From contig NC_065573.1 in assembly GCF_937616625.2 (NCBI RefSeq), positions 7,765,001 to 7,829,000 of the forward strand: 64,000 bases of DNA, given 5' to 3'. This DNA is from Mercurialis annua (Eukaryota > Streptophyta > Magnoliopsida > Malpighiales > Euphorbiaceae). The notes under the pieces were generated by a model, which saw only the letters and a program-made list of their open reading frames with translations, did not search any database and was not told where the DNA came from. Positions 49,311 to 61,123 of the stretch are shown here, in pieces (positions within the stretch are counted from its first letter, which is position 1; each line of letters opens with the position of its first letter). The position numbers and the translations under genes were made by a program.

Positions 49311-52300
49311 TTTACAACCATTACGAAATAAATCCAAGCGTTTCCCCTTTTTAGCAATTTTAGCCAAACGTTTACAAACGTTTACAAACGTTTACAAATG
49401 TTACGAAACTAAACCATACATTTCCCCTTTTTAGCGATTTAAGCCACATCTTTAAATTGTTACGAAATAACTCCAAACGTTTAACATTTTTAGCAATTTA
49501 AGCCAAACCTTTACAAATGTTACGAAACAAAACCAAGCCTTTCACCTTTTTAGCAATTTATGCCAAACGTTGTACAAACATTACGAAATAAATCTAAATT
49601 TTTCACCTTTTAGGCAATTTATGCCCAACGTTTACAAATGTTCTGAAACACATCCCAACGTTTCACCTTTTTAGTAATTAAAGCCAAACATTTACAAACG
49701 TTACGAAACAAATACAAGCGTTTCACCTTTTTGGAAATTTAAGCCAAACGTTTACAAACGCTACGAAAGAAAACCAAACATTTCACCTTTTTAGCAATTT
49801 AAGCCAAACATTTACAAACGTTACGAAACAAATCCAAACGTTTCCCTATTTTAGCGATTCAAGCCAAACGTGTATAAACGATAAGAAACAAATCCAAATG
49901 TTTCACCTTTTTAGCAATTTAAGCCAAACGTTTACAAACGTTACGAAACAAATCCTAACGTTTCACCTTTTTAGCTGTTTAAGACAAACGTTTACAAAGG
50001 TTATGAAACATATCCAAATGTTTCACCTTTTTAGAAATTTAAGCCAAACGTTTACAAATGTTACGAAACAAATCCAAACGTTTCCCCATTTTAGCGAGTG
50101 AAGCCAAACGTTTACAAACGTTAAGAAACAAATCCAAATGTTTCACCTTTTTAGCAATTTAAGCCAAACGTCTGCAAACGTTACGAAACAAATCCAAGCG
50201 TTTCACCTTTTTAGCAATTTAAGCCAAACGTTTACAAACGTTACGAAACAAATTCAAACGTTCACCTTTTTAGAGATTTAAGACAAATATTTATAAACGC
50301 TACTAAGCAAAACGTTACGAAACAAATCAAAGTGTTTCACCTTTTTAGCAATTTAAGGCAAACATTTAGAAACGTTACGAAACAAATCCAACCATTTTAC
50401 CTTTTTAGGAATATAAGCGAAACGTTTAGAAACGTTACGAAACAAATCCAAGCGTTTCACCTTTTTATAAATTTAAGCCAAACGTTTACAAACGCTACAA
50501 AAAAATCCAAGTGTTTCACCTTTCTAGCAATTTAAGCCAAACGTTTACAAACATTATGAAACAAATCCAAACGTTTCACCTTTTTAGCGTTTTAAACCGA
50601 ACGTTTACAAACGTTACGAAATAAATCCAAACGTTTCACCTTTTTAGAGATTTAAGACGAATGTTCACAAATGTTACGAAACAAAATCAAACGTTTTACC
50701 TTTTTAGCGATTTAAGCCAAATGTTTACAAACGTTACAAAACAAATTCAAACATTTCCCAATTTTAGCGATTTCAGCCAAACGTTTACAAACGTTACGAA
50801 ACGAATCCAAATGTTTCACCATTTTAGCGATTGAAGCCAAACGTTTACAAACGTTATGAAACAAAACCAAACGTTTCACCCTTTTAGCGATTGAAGCCAA
50901 AAGTTTACAAACGTTACAAAATAAATCCAAACGTTTCACCTTTTTAGCGAAAAAAGCCAAACATTTACAAACGTTACAAAATAAATCCAAACGTTTCACC
51001 TTTCTAGAGATTTAAGCTGAATGTTCGCAAACGTTACGAAACAGAATCAAACGTTTCACCTTTTTAGAGATTTAAGCCAAAGGTTTACAAACGTTACGAA
51101 ACAAATCCAAATATTTTCCTATTTTAGCGATTTCAGCCAAACGTTTACAAACGTTACAAAACAAATCAAAGTGTTTCACCTTTTTAGCAATTTAAGCCAA
51201 ACGTTTAAAAACATTCCGAAACAAATCCAAGCGTTTCACCTTTTTAGCATTTTAAGCCAAACGTTTACAAACGTTTCGAAATGAATCCAAGTGTGTCAAC
51301 TTTTTAGCAATTTCAGCAAAATGTTTACAACCGTTTCGAAACAAATCCAAACGTTTCACCTTTTAAGCGATTTAGGCCAAACGTTTATAAACGGTAAGAA
51401 ACAAATCAAAACGTTTCACCTTTTTAGCGATTTAATCCGAACGTTTATAAACATTATCAAACAAATCCAAGTGTTTCACCTTATTAGCAATTTAAGCCAA
51501 ACGTTTGTAAATGTTACGAAACAAATCCAAACGTTTCACCTTTTTAGTGATTTAAGCCAAACGTTTACAAACGTTACGAAACAAATCCAAACGTTTCCTC
51601 ATTTTAGCAATTTAAGCCAAACATTTAGAAACGTTATGAAATAAATCTAAATGTTTCACCTTTTTAGAAATTCAAGCCAAACGTTTACAAACATTACGAA
51701 ACAAATCCAACCGTTCCACCATTTTAGTGATTTAAGCCAAACGTTTACAATCGTTACGAAACAAATCCAAACGTTTCACCTTTTTAGCGATTTAAAACAA
51801 ACGTTTACAAATGTTACTAAACAAATCCAAAAAAGTTTAACCTTTTTAGCCATTTGAGTTAAACGTTTCACATTTTTAGAAGTTTAAGCCAAACATTTAC
51901 AAACGTTACGGAACAAAACAAAACCTTTAAAACGTTACAAAACAAATCTAAAACATTTCACATTTTTAGCGATTTAAGCCAAACGTTTTACCGACGTTAC
52001 GAAACAAATCAATACATTTACAAGCGTTACGAAACAAATCCAAGCGTTTCACCTTTTTAGCAATTTAAGCCAAACGTTTATAAACGTTTCGAAACAAATC
52101 CAAACGTTTCCCCTTTTTAGTGATATAAGCCAAACGTTTACAAACGTTAGACAAATCCAAACGTTTCACCTTTGTAGCGATTAAAGCCAAACGTTTACAA
52201 ACTTTACAAAACAAATCCAAACGTTTCCACTTTTTAGCAATTTAAGCCAAACGTTTACAAACGTTACGAAACAAAACCAAACGTGTCACCTTTTTAGCGA

Positions 52301-53408
52301 TTTAAGCCAAACGTTTATAAACGTTACAAAACAAATCCAAATGTTTCACATTTTTAGCAATTTAAGCCAAACGTTTACATAGGTTACGAAATAAATCCAA
52401 ACATTTTCCCATTTTAGCAATTTAAGCCAAACGTTTATAAATGTTACGAAACAAATCCAAACGTTTCCCATTTTTAGCGATTTAATCCAAACATTTACAA
52501 ACGTTACAAAACAAAACTAAACGTTTCACCTTTTTAGCGATTTAAGCCAAACGTTTACAAACGTTACAAAACAAAACCAAGCGTTTCACCTTTTTAGCAA
52601 TTTAAGCCAAACATTTACAAACCCAAGTGTTTTCCCTTTTTAGCAATTTAAGCCAAACGTTTACAAACATTATGAAACAAATCTAAGCGTTTCACCTTAT
52701 TAGCAATTTAAGCCAAAATAAATCTAAATGCTTTACCTTTTTAGCGATTTAAGCCAAACGTTTACAAACGTTACCAAACAAATTGTCACGACCCATTTTC
52801 ATGAATCGTGACCGGCGCTAGGGTATGGGTATGGTTGTACCAAAACCCGTAGCAAGCCTTGCGGATAACAAACTTAATTACATTTAAAACAAAGTACCTG
52901 CAGAAAACCACATGCTCGGGGGCAACCGAGACTTCAGCCTAGTCTAGCAGTAAATAAACAACATATATTCCAAATATACTTAATCTCAAAATAAACTCCA
53001 ACAGTATGGCAATATAATATAAATACCATAAACACTGTAGTCATGCCAAAGCTGATAAAATAATAGTTGGACCAATCCAACAAACAATAGTCTAAAATAT
53101 AAATAAAAGACTAAGACAAGAATAACTGATATTACTACTGCGGTCTAAGAGTTTAAAACAGTTCGACTCTTTTATTCTGAAAATAAAATAAAAACCTCCG
53201 AGAATGAAGAAACGGAGATCGACCAACGCTCAAATCATAAACCTGGAAAAATTTGGGAAAACAACGGGGTCAGATTTACTGAGTAGAGTTTATATAACCA
53301 TTTACATTTATTAAGTTAAAAACCTTTAAAAACGTTTAATAAAACATTTTCATTATGGATTATCAATGAAACCCTAAACCACAATTCTAAATCCATTGTC
53401 GTATCGGT

Positions 53409-53509
53409 GAGACGTATCTCAATAACCGATTCCCGACTATCACTTAATAAATAGTGAGCCCAGGAGACGTATCTTCCACCGGTGCCCTCACTAAGGTGAG
53501 ACGTATCTC
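53409..53509. repeat. Three gagacgtatctc repeats in the solo LTR
   Basis: The near-palindrome gagacgtatctc lies at 53409-53420 and 53498-53509, with an 11-base version at 53464-53474. The matching place in the related LTR at 62434 carries a different repeat (gtcccgagagctgagc). Confidence 0.8.
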
Positions 53510-55430
53510 AAACCTACCTCAATACCATAGTCATTACCGGTGCGCACGCAGTCCCGATGATGCCCATCGAGTAGCACGTTCCAATTCAAATCCACAATGC
53601 CGAAAACAGTTCAAAAGCTGCTTATACATATATATATATATACAAAATAATACATTTGCTTAATAAAGAGGTAAATAGAGATATAAACTCACTGCTTGCT
53701 ATTCCACGTGAAACTGACAAGCAATCTGACTCTGGTTCGTCTCTGAAGTACGAACAATCGACAGGTCTAAATAAGATATTAAAATCATAATTAAAATCAG
53801 ACCCTAACTCTAGAGAGTATTATACACCACATGGGACTAGCACACACACAACTGTAAGTCAATGTATAATCGAACACATAAGATTAATACATATTAAAAC
53901 TATAACCCAAGTTATAGAAATCTAACCATAAAAGTTATATATATTAAATTACAATTCGAGAAATTTATTAAACAATTTAATTTAACCCAAGTTAAAATCC
54001 ATATTAGTGAGTCAGCCGAGTTATTTAAAACTAACAAGCTTCTTCCCACTTGTTGGGCGACCAAAGTCTAACCCGAACCAAAACTTTATTAAATTATGAA
54101 CCCGAGTTTATAAAATAAAATACTTGATAAAATAATTATCTATTTAAAAAAATAGAATTCAATGTCTTGCAATTCAAGTAAGCTAAGTTACAACCAAAAC
54201 TCAACCATTTCAAGTTTATATAAGTTTAGGGACTAAACTGTAATTTAGCCAATTTGATATTCGAACTCAAATTAATTATTCGTTCTCAAATTACTTATCT
54301 ATAATTCAAACAAAAATTCAGAAATAATCCAATAGATAAAACTTAACTTGAATAAATATTTAAAAACTATAGGGGTTAAATTATAATTTAGCCGATTTGA
54401 CATTTCAATTAAAATTAAAATTAAATATTTAACGTGTTCAAATTGTCTATTTAAAATCAATGAGTTCAAGTTAATATTTAAAACAAGTTTAATAGGTAAA
54501 ACTAACTTGAATATGCTTTTAGAAACTTTAGGGATTAAATCGTAAATTTGCCAAATTGACAAACAATCAAAATTAAATATAATTACCCGAGTAATTTTAT
54601 AAATTTAGATTATAAAATAATGATCGCTTTTAAGTTGTCAATTTAAAATCGAACAATACAAAAATTATTAACAAACCGATTACAATAGATAACATCAATT
54701 TTAGGAACTTAATTGATTTAAATCAAACATTATGGGAATTAATGTGGCCATTAAGCCACCTTCCCAATTCAAACAACCAATCAAGTTTCTGCTCTGAATA
54801 CACGGCAAACTTGCAAGAATTGCCAAATCAATTTCCAAGTTACATCAAACATTAAAACTCATATTTAATTCATAACAAAACCCAAAACCATAAGCAACTT
54901 GAACAAAATTGAATCAAATAAAACTTTGAAGTATAAATATAACTAAAAATATACATAGTGCCGGAAATCAATTTATAAAAGGACTAAATTTATTTTTATT
55001 ATTATTACTTTTAAAATAACAAAAGTACAGTACGAAAATCAAAAAAAGAAAAAGGCTAAACTTTTGTCTAATGAAATATGTACAGTTATAATTTTGCCCA
55101 AATAAAAGAGAAGAAAGACTAGCTTAATTGTTTTCTAAGTCAAATATCAAATAAATAAGAGAAGCTTTGAAAACCGTGCCATGTAAAGGAAATTGAAAAC
55201 AAAGGTAATTACACTCACAAAATCAAACGTGTAAGTATCCCAATTAAAAAAATCTAGATTCATTATTTGCCCAAATGAAAATATAAAACTCAGAAAAATT
55301 GGTGAGAAGGATAATACCTCTTAATGAAGAAACGGTTTTGACAAACACCGATGAAATTTTATGTTCGTTTCTTTTTTTTTTTTTTTCTTTCCGTATTATT
55401 ATTTTTGTTTAGATAAAAATAGTTAAGAGT

Positions 55431-55440
55431 CCTTTATATA
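55431..55440 (-). promoter_or_regulatory. TATA box of the solo LTR
   Basis: On the minus strand it reads TATATAAAGG, about 270 bp from the LTR's TGTAATACCCC end. It makes this LTR a potential minus-strand promoter firing into its own body. Confidence 0.6.
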
Positions 55441-58400
55441 GACTTAGCTAGATTAGGGTTTATTTAAAAGAATAGATGAAATTCCATCTTTAGCCCTTAT
55501 CCTTTTTTATTATTCTTAATTCACTTAATTTTATTATTATTAATATTATTATTATTATTATTACAAAACAAATGCTGAATTTTTAAATAAGGCCTACAAG
55601 TGATGAAGGACCAAATCTGGAGTTTATTCAACAAGTCATACGAGACAACTGAAGCACAAAACAATCAACCCAACAGCGAAACGTAAAAAAAAAATACGGG
55701 GTATTACACAAATTCAAGCGTTTCACCTTTTTAGCAATTTAAGCCAAACGTTTACAAATCCAAGCGTTTTACCTTTTTAGCAATTTAAGCCAATCGTTTA
55801 CAAACGTTATTAAACAAATCCAAACGTTTCACCTTTTTAGCGATTTAAGCCAAACGTTTACGAATCAAATCCAAACATTTCCTCGTTTTAGCAATTTAAG
55901 CCAAACGTTTAGAAACGTTACGAAACAAAACCAAACGTTTCCCCATTTTAGCGATCGAAGCCAAAGTTTACAAACGTTACGAAACAAATCTAAATGTTTC
56001 CCCTTTTTAGCAATTTTAGCCAAACGTTTACAAACGTTACAAAAACAAATCAAAACGTGTCCCCTTTTACGCGATTTAAGCCAAACGTTTACGAACGTTA
56101 CGAAACAAAACCAAGCGTTTCACCTTTTAGCAATTTAAGCGAAACGTTTACAAACGTTATGAAACAAATTCTAACGTTTCACTTTTTTAGCTTTCTAAGC
56201 TAAACGTTTACAACCGTTACGAAACAAATCCAAACGTTTCCCCATTTTAGCGAGTGAAGCCAAACGTTTACAAACATTAAGAAACAAATCCAGATGTTTC
56301 ACCTTTTTAGCAATTTAAGCCCAACGTTTACAAACATTATGAAACAAATCCTAACGTTTCACCTTTTTATCTTTTTTAGCCAAATGTTTACAAAGGTTAT
56401 GAAACATATCCAAACGTTTCACTTTTTTAGCAATTTAAGCCAAACGTTTACTAACGTTACGAAACAAATCCAAGCGTTTCATCTTTTAGCAATTTAAGCC
56501 AAACGTTTGCAAACGTTACGAAACAAATCCAAGCGTTTCACCTTTTTTGCAATTTAAGCCAAACATTTACAAACGTTACAAAAACAAATCTAAATGTTTC
56601 CCCTTTTTAGCAATTTTAGCCAAACGTTTACAAACGCTACGAAACAAATCAAAACGTTTCCCCTTTTACGCGATTTAAGCCAAACGTTTACAAACGCTAC
56701 GAAACAAAACCAAGCGTTTCACCTTTTAGCAATTTAAGCCAAACGTTTACAAACGTAACGAAACAAATCCAAGCATTTCACATTTTTAGTAATTTAAGCC
56801 AAACGTTACAAAACAAATCCAAGTTCTTCACCTTTTTAGCAATTTAAGCCAAATGTTTACAAACGTTACGAAACAAATCCAAACATTTCACCTTTTTAGC
56901 GATTTAAGCCAAATGTTTACAAACGGTACAAAACATATCCAAACGTTTCACCTTTTTAGCGATTTAAGCCAAACGTTTATAAACGCTACTAAACAAAACG
57001 TTACGAAACAAATACAAACGTTTCACCTTTTTAGCAATATAAGGCAAATATTAAGAAACGTCACGAAACAAATCCAACCATTTTACCTTTTTAGAGATTT
57101 CAGCCAAACGTTTACAAACATTCCGAAACAAATCCAAGTGTTTAACCGTTTTAGTAATTGAACCCAGACGTTTACAAACGTTACAAAACAAATCTAAGCG
57201 TTTCACCTTTTTAGCGATTTAAACCAAATGTTTACAAACGTTACGAAACAAATTCAAACATTTCCCCATTTTAGCGATTTCAGCCAAACGTTTACAAACG
57301 TTACGAAACAAATCCAAATGTTTCACCTTTTTAGAGATTTAAGCCGAATGTTCACAAATGTTACTAAACAAAATCAAATGTTTCACCTTTTTAGCGATTT
57401 AAGCATAATGTTTACAAACGTTACGTAACAAATTCAAACATTTCCCCATTTTAGCGATTTCAGCAAAACGTTTACAAACGTTACGAAACGAATCCAAACG
57501 TTTTACCTTTTTAGTGATTGAAGTCAAACATTTACAAACGTTATGAAATAAATCCAGATGTTTCACCTTTTTAACGATTTAAGCCGAACGTTTACAAACG
57601 CTACGAAACAAATCCAAACATTTCACCTTTTTAGAGATTTAAGCGGAATGTTTACAAACGTTACGAAACAAATTCAAACATTTCCCCATTTTAGCGATTT
57701 CAGCCAAACGTTTACAAACGTTCCGAAACATATCCAAGTGTTTAGCCGTTTTAGTAATTGAACCCAAACGTTTACAAACGTTACAAAACAAATCCAAGCG
57801 TCTCACCTTTTTAGCAATTTAAGCCAAACGTTAAAAAACATTACGAAACAAATCCAAGAGTTTCACCTTTTTAGAAATTTAAGCCAAACGTTTACAAACG
57901 TTACGAAACGAATCCAAGTGTGTCACCTTTTTAGCGATTTCAGCAAAATGTTTACAAACGTTTCGAAACAAATCCGAACGTTTCACCTTTTTAGCGATTT
58001 AAGCCAAACGTTTATAAACGGTATAAAACAAATCCAAACATTTCACCTTTTTAGCAATTTAAGTCAAACGTTTAGAAACGTTACGAAACAAATCCAAACG
58101 TTTCACCTTTTTAGCGATTGAAGCCAAAGGTTTACAAACGTTACGAAACAAATCAAAACGTTTCACATTTTTAGCGATTGAAGCCAAAGGTTTACAAACG
58201 TTACGAAACAAAACCATGCGTTTCACCTTTTTAGCAATTTAAGCCAAACATTGAGAAACGTAACGAAACTGATCCAACCAAACGTTACGAAACAAATCCA
58301 AGCGTTTCACCTTTTTAGCAATTTAAGCCAAATGTTTACAAACGTTACGAAACAAATCCAAACATTTCACCTTTTTAGCAATTTAAGCCAAATGTTTACA

Positions 58401-60466
58401 AATGGTACGAAAAAAATCCAAACGTTTCACCTTTTTAGCGATTTAAGCCAAACCTTTAGAAACGGTACGAAACAATTCCAAACGTTTCTCCTTTTTAGCA
58501 ATTCAAGCCAAATGTTTACAAACTTTTCGAAACAAATCCAATCGTTTAACCTTTCTAGAAATTTAAGCCAAACGTTTATAAACATTACGAAACAAATCCA
58601 AGCATTTCTCCTTTTTACCAATTTAAGTCAAACCTTTACAAATGATACGGAATAAATCCAAACGTTTCACCTTTTTAGCGATTGAGGCCAAACTTTTACA
58701 AACGTTACGAAACAAATCTACATGTTTCATCTTTTTAGAGATTTAAGCCAAACGTTTACAAACGCTACGAAACAAATACAAGCGTTTTGCCTTTTAGCAA
58801 TTTAAATCAAACGTTTACAAACACTACGAAACAAATCAAAACGTTTCCCCTTTTTAGCGATTGAAGCCAAACGTTTACAAACGTTACGAAACAAATCCAA
58901 ACATTTCCCAATTTAACGATTTAAGCCAAACGTTTATAAACATTACGAAACAAAATCAAACATTTACAAACGTTAAGAAACAAATCGAAATGTTTACAAA
59001 CGGTACGAAACAAATCCAAACGTTTCCCCATTTTAGCGATTTAAGCCAAACGTTTACAAACGTTACGAAAAATTCTAAATGTTTCACCTTTTTAGCGATT
59101 TAAGCCAAACGTTTACAAACGTTACGAAACAAATCCAAACGTTTGCAAACATTACGGAACAAAAACAAACATTTAAGCCAAACGTTTACAAACGCTACGA
59201 AACAAATCCAAACGTTTTTCATTTTTAGCGATTGAAGCCAAACGTTTACAAACGTTTACAAAAATAAATCTAAATGTTTCACAATTTTAGCAATTTAAAC
59301 CAAACATTTACAAACGTTACGAAACAAAACCAAACTATTCACCTTTTTAACAATTTAAGCCAAACGTTTACAAACGCTACGAAGCGTTTCACCTTTATTA
59401 CAATTTAAGCTAAACGTTTACAAACGTTACGAAACAAATCCAAGCGTTTCACCATTTTTGCAATTTGAGCCAAACATTTACAAACGTTACAAAACAAATC
59501 TAAACGTTTCACTTTTTTGCTATTTAAGCCAAAAGTTTACAAATGTTACGAACAAAATGCAAACGTTTCACATTTTTAGCGATTTAAGCGAAACGTTTAC
59601 AAAGGTGACGAAACATATCCAAACGTTTCCCCATTTTAGCGATGTAAGCCAGACGTTCACAAACATTACGAAACAAATCCAAATGTTTCACCTTTTTAGC
59701 GATTTAAGCCAAACGTTTACAAACGTTACGAAGCAAATACAAACGTTTTCCCTTTTTAGCGATCGAAGCCAAACGTTTACAAATGTTACGAAACAAATCC
59801 AAACGTTTCAACATTTGTGAAATTTAAGCCAAACGTTTCCTAATGTTTCCCCTTTTTAGCGATGTAAGCCAAATGTATACAAACGTTATAAAACAAAACC
59901 AAACGTTAAAATGTTACGAAACAAATCTAAACGTTTAATATTTTTAGCGATTTAAGCCAAAAACGTTTACAAACATTACCAAACAAAACAAGCCGTTTAC
60001 AAAAGTTACAAAACAAATCCAAACGTTTCACCTTTTTAGCAATTTAAGCAAAACATTTACAAACGTTACGGAACGAATCCAAACGTTTCCCCTTTGTAGC
60101 GATTTAAGCCGAACATTTACAAATGTTTCCAAACAAAACCAAATGTTTCACCTTTTTAGCGATTTAGCCGAACGTTTACAAACGTTATGAAACAAATAAA
60201 CGTTTCACCTTTTTAGCGATATAGGCCAAATGTTTACAAATGCTACGAAAGAAATCCAAGCGTTTCACCTTTTTAGCAATTTAAACCAAACGTTTACAAT
60301 CGTTACGAAACAAAACCAAATGTTTCACCTTTTTAGCGATTTAAGCCAAAAGTTTACAAACGTTACAAAAAAAATCCAAACATTTCACCTTTGTAGCGAT
60401 TTAAGCCTATCGTTTAGAAAGGTTTCGAAACATATCCAAACTTTTCACCTTTTTAGCAATTTTATT

Positions 60467-60636
60467 CCGAACATTTCACCTTATTAGCGATTTAATACGA
60501 ACGTTACAAACCAAATCCAATCGTTTCACCTTTTTAGCGATTTAACCCAAATGTTTCACCATTTTAGCGATTTAAGCCAAACGTTTTACCTTTTTAGCGA
60601 ATTAAGCCAAACGTTTCACCTTTTTAGCGATTTAAG
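60467..60636 (+). repeat. Run of 30-bp half-monomers (T-rich half)
   Basis: Half-units ccaaacgtttcacc plus ttttagcgatttaag start at 60467, then at 60517, 60547, 60577 and 60607, with 60637 opening the next full unit. The last four are in exact 30-bp register. The other half of the monomer (acaaacgttacgaaacaaat) is absent from them. This complements the tract at 4366-4486. Confidence 0.9.
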
Positions 60637-61061
60637 CCAAACGGTTACACCGTTACGAAACAAATGTAAATGTTTCACCTTTTTTGGCGATTTAAGTCAA
60701 ACGTTTACAAACGTTACATAACTAATCCAAACGTTTAAAACGTTACGAAAACCTTTTTAGCAATTTAGGCCAAACGTTTACAGACGTTACGAAACAAATC
60801 CAAACGTTTCACCTTTTTAGCGATTTAAAATAAGCGTTTACAAATATTACGAAACAAATCCAAACGTTTCGCCTTTTTAGTAATTTAAGCCAAGCGTTTA
60901 CAAATGTTACGAAACAAAATCAAACGTTTTACCTTTTTAGCGTTTTAAGCTAAATGTTTATTGACATTAGCGTTTTAAGCCAAACGTTTACAAACGTTAC
61001 GAAACAAATCTAAACCTTCCGCCTTATTAGCGATTTAAGCCAAAAGTTTAAAAACTTTACG

Positions 61062-61123
61062 AAACGTTTGGCTTAAATCGCTAAAAAGGTGAAACACTTG
61101 GATTTGTTTCGTAACGTTTGTAA
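61062..61123 (-). repeat. Single inverted satellite monomer
   Basis: About 62 bp reads as reverse complement: aaacgtttggcttaaatcgc, aaaaaggtgaaac and tttgtttcgtaacgtttg. Plus-oriented monomers lie on both sides. Confidence 0.9.

Larger units (their letters stand above)
30547..52783 (+). repeat. 60-bp satellite array, block 4 (longest)
   Basis: 22.2 kb of head-to-tail monomers. It carries the longest open satellite frame (31395-31988, 197 codons), the ~1.34-kb higher-order repeats, the 4,031-bp tandem duplication and a run of three tttacaaacg-type decamers (49371-49400). A short duplicated stretch (taagccaaacgtttaagcaa) lies near 32772. The last five bases, caaat (52779-52783), form the left target duplication of the solo LTR. 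No gene or RNA gene is seen. Confidence 0.97.
52784..55708 (-). mobile_element. Solo LTR, 2,925 bp
   Basis: The plus strand reads TGTCACGACCC at 52784 and GGGGTATTACA at 55708, with a 5-bp direct repeat caaat on both sides (52779-52783, 55709-55713). There is no internal region, so this is a solo LTR left by LTR-LTR recombination. The TATA box (55431-55440) reads on the minus strand, giving the orientation. Inside are three gagacgtatctc-type repeats (53409-53509), an (AT)n run near 53629-53642, a T-run near 55371 and ATT repeats near 55540. The long AT-rich middle holds no gene; open frames at 53454-53663 and 54299-54562 are chance. The ends suit a plant Ty3/gypsy element, but no domain proves it. 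Confidence 0.92.

Noticed and set aside
53454..54562. Small open frames in the solo LTR
   Set aside because: They are in the AT-rich LTR body on either strand, unrelated to any family I know, and not kept in the related LTR at 62434.
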